Origin: DHVE2 group archaeon
GTDB taxonomy: Archaea > Thermoplasmatota > Thermoplasmata > Thermoplasmatales > Aciduliprofundaceae
DNA length: 8,171 nt
Assembly: GCA_027014065.1 (NCBI GenBank)
Contig: JALWEL010000178.1
Location: 1 to 8,171, forward strand
Direction: 5' to 3'
In this document: in pieces, positions 5,762 through 8,171 of the stretch
Numbering within the stretch: position 1 is the first letter of the stretch
Layout of the letters: the number at the start of each line of letters is the position of its first letter
Notes under the pieces: model-generated
The model's database searches: none
What the model was told of the DNA's origin: nothing
The model's input: the letters and a program-made list of their open reading frames with translations, nothing else
Made by a program: the position numbers and the translations under genes

Positions 5762-6702
5762 ATTTTGAAAAGGAATACGAAACCTTAGTAAAGTACTACG
5801 AATCTTCAGGGGGAGATAGGAGATATCTTCAATCGGAGGAATATGCCAGTATGGTGATTAACCATGACAAAGTTTTGCACGTTAGCAGTACCGAAGGAAT
5901 AAAGATAAATGCGAAAAAAATAGAAAATGGAGTAGAGGCAGAGATATTGATAAAGGAGAATTATTCCTCGGTGAATCCGGTGCATCTCTGCTTCGGGATG
6001 CTCCCCAAGGAAGGTAAGCAGGTGATAAAAACTAAAATAATTGCAGAAAGAGGAAGCAAGATAAAATTTCTCTCGCATTGCATATTTCCAAATGCGGTGA
6101 ATATTGAGCATGTGATGGACTCCGTTGTTCATGTGGGTGAAAATGCCGTTGTAGAATATGAAGAGGTGCATATGCATGGCAAAGAGGGTATGATAAAAGT
6201 TGTTCCACACGCTAAGGTTTATGTGGAGAAGGGAGGAGAATACAATACAACGTTCGTGGTGAAAACGGGCAGAGCGGGGCACATTGATATAAATTACGAA
6301 GTGAATCTTGGGGAAAAAGCGAAGAGCACGCTTCTCTCAAAGATATACGGGAGATACGACGATGAAATACATGCGAAAGAGAGCATGTATTTAAATGGCG
6401 AGAATTCCAAAGGATTGATAAAGACAAGGATGGTTCTCCGAGATTCTTCGAAGAGCGAAGTTATAGGTGAAGTAATTGGTCGTGGAGCTTTTTCTAGAGG
6501 TCATGTGGATTGCATGGAGATAATAATGGATGATGCGGTGGTAAAGGCATCACCTGTGGTTGTAGCCGAGCACCCGCGGGCAAAGGTGACCCATGAGGCG
6601 GCCATAGGAAGCGTGGATAAAAAACAGCTTTTAACTCTAATGGCAAGGGGATTGAGTGAAGAAGAGGCGGTGGATTTCATCGTTGGTGGTTTACTCAGGT
6701 AG
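5758..6702 (+). CDS. sufB: Fe-S cluster assembly scaffold SufB (SufB/SufD family, short SMS type)
   Basis: A 314-residue SufB/SufD-family scaffold, the partner of SufC. The C-terminal block is conserved: Cys252 (HVDCMEI), His279-Glu280 in THEAAIG, then QLLTLMARGLSEEEAVDFIV. By alignment by eye with Escherichia coli SufB, Cys252 corresponds to Cys405 and Glu280 to Glu434, both essential there; His279 sits where SufD has its His360. The middle is the repetitive beta-helix region. At 314 residues it is much shorter than bacterial SufB (about 495). With no sufD, sufS, sufE or sufU in the window, it fits the two-gene archaeal minimal system (SMS, SmsCB), in which one SufB-type protein probably forms a homodimer. 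Its last 12 nt overlap the end of the convergent HTH-ACT gene. Confidence 0.93.
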   Translation: MNFEKEYETLVKYYESSGGDRRYLQSEEYASMVINHDKVLHVSSTEGIKINAKKIENGVEAEILIKENYSSVNPVHLCFGMLPKEGKQVIKTKIIAERGSKIKFLSHCIFPNAVNIEHVMDSVVHVGENAVVEYEEVHMHGKEGMIKVVPHAKVYVEKGGEYNTTFVVKTGRAGHIDINYEVNLGEKAKSTLLSKIYGRYDDEIHAKESMYLNGENSKGLIKTRMVLRDSSKSEVIGEVIGRGAFSRGHVDCMEIIMDDAVVKASPVVVAEHPRAKVTHEAAIGSVDKKQLLTLMARGLSEEEAVDFIVGGLLR

Positions 6703-7269
6703 GTTGACTTTTCTGGGGCAATACTTCACTTTGCAGTAATTGCAAACTAATTTCTCTTTATCTTTTTCCGCAGTTCTGATTACTATCGATTCCACATATT
6801 CTATGTCTTTTATTTCGGAGATAGTATCCATTTTCATTGGGTTTTCAACGATTATTATCAATCGATTCGCCTCAGTCACGTCCCTTTCTCCGATTATCTC
6901 TTTTATTTCGCATGCTTTATCCTTGAGTATTTTAGCAATTTTTTCTAAGGAGCATCCGAATTTTCCCCTCTTAAACGTTATCTCTAAAACTTCCCAACCC
7001 ATCACAGGTGCCACATTTTCCAAGCTTAGATGTGGGCGCAGTCTCTCAAAGATGCTTTTTAGTTCGTATGTTTTTTCTATGTACTCAATTGTGTGATAAA
7101 CGATTTTCCTATTCACACCCGCAGCCCTTGCGATGGAATTTACCGATATTTCGATATCGCCCATAAAAAGCTTGGAATCTCTTATAGAAATGCCATTGTT
7201 CACGAGGATTTCGGCAACTTTTCTTCTGGCGGGGTAATTTTTAAAGTATTCCCGAACTATAAAGAGCAT
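6691..7269 (-). CDS. HTH-ACT regulator with C-terminal CX2CX4C cluster
   Basis: A 192-residue protein. The N-terminal region has a helix-turn-helix (about 13-65; ISVNSIARAAGVNRKIVYHTIEYI). A ferredoxin-like/ACT-type segment follows (about 88-166: WEVLEITF, SLEKIAKILKDK, then ANRLIIIVENP and YVESIVIRT). The last 20 residues hold Cys176-x2-Cys179-x4-Cys184-Pro; Cys106 and Cys120 lie in the ACT part. It resembles the archaeal predicted regulators of amino-acid metabolism with an ACT domain (COG2150, from memory). The terminal Cys cluster could bind zinc or an Fe-S cluster. The gene converges on sufB with a 12-nt overlap, and a leaderless promoter lies at 7291-7299. Control of the suf or ferredoxin genes by cluster status is an attractive inference, not seen in the sequence. 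Regulation of amino-acid genes is the alternative. Confidence 0.82.
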   Translation of the reverse strand: MLFIVREYFKNYPARRKVAEILVNNGISIRDSKLFMGDIEISVNSIARAAGVNRKIVYHTIEYIEKTYELKSIFERLRPHLSLENVAPVMGWEVLEITFKRGKFGCSLEKIAKILKDKACEIKEIIGERDVTEANRLIIIVENPMKMDTISEIKDIEYVESIVIRTAEKDKEKLVCNYCKVKYCPRKVNLPE

Positions 7270-7276
7270 AGTTGGG

Positions 7277-7290
7277 AAAAAGGGAAAAAA
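7277..7290 (-). terminator. T-rich tracts behind the ferredoxin gene
   Basis: On the minus strand this reads six T, three C, five T, located 27-40 nt after the ferredoxin stop and just upstream of the expected transcription start of the HTH-ACT gene. It could terminate the ferredoxin message before the next promoter fires. No hairpin is apparent. Confidence 0.3.
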
Positions 7291-7299
7291 TATAATAAA
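7291..7299 (-). promoter_or_regulatory. TATA-like element for the HTH-ACT gene
   Basis: On the minus strand TTTATTATA is centred about 25 nt upstream of the ATG at 7269, matching the leaderless geometry of the window. No Shine-Dalgarno precedes the start. Confidence 0.5.
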
Positions 7300-7316
7300 T
7301 TTATTCTTTCTTTTCT

Positions 7317-7520
7317 TTATGCCTCTTCAAGGGTTATGCAAGAAACAGGGCATGAATCTACGGCTTCCTTAACGCAGTCGTAGAGGTCATCCTCTATTAT
7401 TTCTTTGATAACCTTGCTTTTGCCCTCGTCATCCAGCTCGAACACGTCGGGGCAAAGGCTTGCGCATATTCCGTCTCCGATGCATGCATCCCTATCAACT
7501 GCAACTTTCCACTTACCCAT
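7317..7520 (-). CDS. [4Fe-4S] ferredoxin of the Pyrococcus type with an Asp ligand
   Basis: A 67-residue single-cluster ferredoxin, a soluble electron carrier. The motif CIGDGICASLCP has Asp where most ferredoxins have the second cluster Cys, as in Pyrococcus furiosus ferredoxin (CIGDAICASLCP). Counting from ATG 7520, the expected ligands are Cys13, Asp16, Cys19 and Cys57 (in DSCPVSC). Cys23 and Cys49 match the pair that forms a disulfide in the Pyrococcus protein. Cys61, four residues after the last ligand, is extra (Ala in Pyrococcus). I chose ATG 7520 because GGTGAT (7525-7530, minus strand) lies 4 nt before it and the length equals that of its relative. A GTG at 7529 would add three residues and lacks a Shine-Dalgarno. 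The likely partners are oxidoreductases of peptide fermentation, elsewhere in the genome. It has its own promoter and is divergent from the substrate-binding protein gene. Confidence 0.94.
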   Translation of the reverse strand: MGKWKVAVDRDACIGDGICASLCPDVFELDDEGKSKVIKEIIEDDLYDCVKEAVDSCPVSCITLEEA

Positions 7521-7548
7521 TTGTATCACCAGATGGGGGAATATTTCA

Positions 7549-7559
7549 TAAATATAAAA
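7549..7559 (-). promoter_or_regulatory. TATA-like element for the ferredoxin gene
   Basis: On the minus strand TTTATATTTAT is centred about 34 nt upstream of ATG 7520. It predicts a start near 7529 and a leader of about 9 nt that just includes the Shine-Dalgarno GGTGAT at 7525-7530. This differs from the purely leaderless genes nearby. Confidence 0.5.
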
Positions 7560-7608
7560 ATTTTTGCAGTGCAGCAGTTTTTCAAAGTTTAGCGATAGGC
7601 GAATCTTG

Positions 7609-7628
7609 TTTCACTGATAAGCGTGAAA
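7609..7628. promoter_or_regulatory. Inverted repeat TTTCAC-N8-GTGAAA, possible operator
   Basis: A perfect 6-bp inverted repeat with an 8-nt spacer lies in the divergent ferredoxin / substrate-binding protein intergenic region. It ends about 22 nt upstream of the TATA-like element at 7650-7658, a position suited to an activator or repressor dimer. Other intergenic sequence between 7530 and 7650 shows no gene. Chance occurrence is possible. Confidence 0.35.
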
Positions 7629-7649
7629 ATTATGCCTGAAATTCAAAAA

Positions 7650-7658
7650 ATTTAAATA
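7650..7658 (+). promoter_or_regulatory. TATA-like element for the substrate-binding protein gene
   Basis: ATTTAAATA within an AT-rich stretch, preceded by an A-run. A start about 25 nt downstream would fall near 7680, leaving a leader of roughly 68 nt before ATG 7748. That is long compared with the other genes of the window. Confidence 0.5.
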
Positions 7659-7671
7659 TGAAGATTGGTAT

Positions 7672-7746
7672 ATGCCGTCCGATGTGGCGTTCCCCTATAT
7701 GCCAATAGGTGGAGCGTCAGAAAAGGCAAAAAAGGAGGATATGTGA
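7672..7746 (+). CDS. Possible 24-residue upstream ORF ending at the substrate-binding protein start
   Basis: ATG 7672 opens 24 codons (MPSDVAFPYMPIGG, then ASEKAKKEDM) and stops with the TGA at 7744-7746, one nt before ATG 7748. This would allow stop-start coupling with the next gene. In-frame later starts exist at GTG 7684 and ATG 7699. The predicted transcription start near 7680 would exclude ATG 7672 but keep the later two. An overlapping 8-codon ORF (MWRSPICQ, 7682-7708) in another frame begins about where the mRNA should begin. Codon evidence is too short to decide, and neither may be translated. Confidence 0.25.
   Translation: MPSDVAFPYMPIGGASEKAKKEDM
7685..7719 (+). promoter_or_regulatory. 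Stable hairpin in the mRNA leader
   Basis: The leader can fold into a stem of 13 pairs (7685-7697 with 7706-7719) broken only by a bulged T at 7710, with an 8-nt loop at 7698-7705. Two of the pairs are G-U. The hairpin begins a few nt after the predicted transcription start and ends 15 nt before the Shine-Dalgarno at 7734. It could protect the 5' end, control translation or be part of a cis-regulatory element. It does not match a riboswitch class that I recognise. Confidence 0.5.
7734..7738 (+). promoter_or_regulatory. Shine-Dalgarno of the substrate-binding protein gene
   Basis: GGAGG lies 9 nt before ATG 7748 and decides that start. It is one of the few strong Shine-Dalgarno sites in the window at a first gene, in line with the long structured leader before it. 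Confidence 0.75.
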
Positions 7747-7747
7747 T

Positions 7748-8171
7748 ATGAACAGAAGAAACTGGAAAAGGATTATGTTAGTAAGTATAGTGCTATTAGC
7801 AGTGGTTATCAGTGGCTTTTCAGCGATGACGCATGCAATGGCTCCTCAGCCAACTACGAGGGCTGGTGGAGTATTAAAAATTGCAATGCAGCAAGATTTA
7901 CCAAACTTCAACTACTTTGATATTAACAGTAACACAGTGTGGAAGAGCAATGTGATAGGGTGGAATTTTGAAAGTATAATGGGTATGGATAAAGATGGAA
8001 GCGCTTATCCCCTGCTTGCATCGAAGGTTGATTTTAACACAACAACGCTCACGGCGACCATACACCTAAGGCACAATGTGACATTCCAGGACGGAACCCC
8101 GATGACCGCCAAGGATGTCATATTCTCATACTGTGCTCTGAGGCAGGGTACAACAGTGTCTGGTACGTCAT
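7748..8171 (+). CDS. Peptide-type ABC transporter substrate-binding protein, N-terminal part
   Basis: The first 141 codons, open to the right edge; the full family length is usually 500-700 or more residues. Residues 1-31 form a signal peptide: basic MNRRNWKR, a hydrophobic core (about 9-24), then small residues before MAPQPTT. No lipobox Cys is seen. The mature part begins GGVLKIAMQQDLPNFNYFD and continues with WNFESIMGMDKDGSAYPLLA and FQDGTPMTAKDVIFSY, all hallmarks of family 5 solute-binding proteins (SBP_bac_5, the DppA/OppA type). Such proteins sit outside the membrane and hand peptides or other solutes to an ABC permease, whose genes would be expected to the right. The leader has a hairpin and short ORFs, which suggests regulated translation. 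The ligand cannot be told from this part; peptides are the best guess. Confidence 0.9.
   Translation, partial: MNRRNWKRIMLVSIVLLAVVISGFSAMTHAMAPQPTTRAGGVLKIAMQQDLPNFNYFDINSNTVWKSNVIGWNFESIMGMDKDGSAYPLLASKVDFNTTTLTATIHLRHNVTFQDGTPMTAKDVIFSYCALRQGTTVSGTS

Noticed and set aside
5806..6282. 158-codon minus-strand open frame inside sufB
   Set aside because: It is opposite conserved SufB coding sequence, is His/Phe/Tyr-rich and has no family features.
6740..7096. 118-codon plus-strand open frame across the HTH-ACT gene
   Set aside because: Ser/Ile-rich antisense shadow of a protein with clear HTH and ACT-like features; no promoter or ribosome site.
7521..7529. GTG 7529 as the ferredoxin start
   Set aside because: GGTGAT at 7525-7530 is better read as the Shine-Dalgarno for ATG 7520, which gives the same length as the Pyrococcus ferredoxin.
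1..8171. tRNA, rRNA, CRISPR array, insertion sequence or integration site
   Set aside because: I saw no cloverleaf with CCA-type arms, no regularly spaced repeats, no transposase-like gene and no long terminal inverted repeats; the window is almost fully accounted for by ordinary genes.

Overview
The window reads as archaeal, most likely a euryarchaeon of the Thermoplasmata / Aciduliprofundum (DHVE2) type. The organism call is an inference from gene content, not a database match. Supporting signs: (i) most transcription units start with a TATA-like element centred about 22-26 nt upstream of the start codon, as in leaderless archaeal mRNAs; (ii) Shine-Dalgarno matches to GGAGGTGAT appear mainly at internal operon starts; (iii) the genes include small HTH/zinc-ribbon regulators, a two-gene SufC-SufB (SMS-type) Fe-S assembly operon, a ferredoxin with an Asp cluster ligand like that of Pyrococcus furiosus, and an HTH-ACT regulator of archaeal type. 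The gene density is high, with tail-to-tail overlaps and ATGA-type junctions.

Layout. 1-224: AT-rich leader, with two tandem dyads, in front of a QueH-like gene (225-770). 801-4017: three overlapping genes on the plus strand. They encode a small two-helix membrane protein with a zinc ribbon, a DUF2207-like membrane protein that ends in six Cys-Ala dipeptides plus Gly-Gly-Gly-Arg, and a radical SAM/SPASM enzyme with an N-terminal PqqD-like segment. 4006-4689 (minus): a class I methyltransferase, convergent with the radical SAM gene and overlapping it by 12 nt. 4690-4735: a 46-nt divergent promoter that seems to share one AT-rich element. 4736-5008: an HTH/zinc-ribbon regulator. 5066-6702: sufC-sufB. 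6691-7269 (minus): HTH-ACT protein with a terminal Cys cluster, overlapping the end of sufB. 7317-7520 (minus): ferredoxin. 7748 to the window end: start of a secreted peptide-type ABC substrate-binding protein, preceded by a leader holding a strong hairpin and two short ORFs.

How the genes may work together. The most notable unit is 801-4017. A cytoplasmic Cys-Ala tail on a membrane protein is followed, through a 4-nt overlap, by a peptide-modifying-type radical SAM enzyme that carries its own probable recognition domain. The Shine-Dalgarno of the enzyme gene lies inside the codons of the substrate-like tail. I propose that the tail is the substrate of the enzyme, a RiPP-like modification of a full-size membrane protein rather than of a short precursor peptide. 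The second theme is Fe-S biology: sufCB, a Cys-cluster regulator converging on it, and a ferredoxin, with Fe-S enzymes (QueH-like, radical SAM) nearby. The third is peptide uptake, entering at the right edge with a possibly regulated leader.
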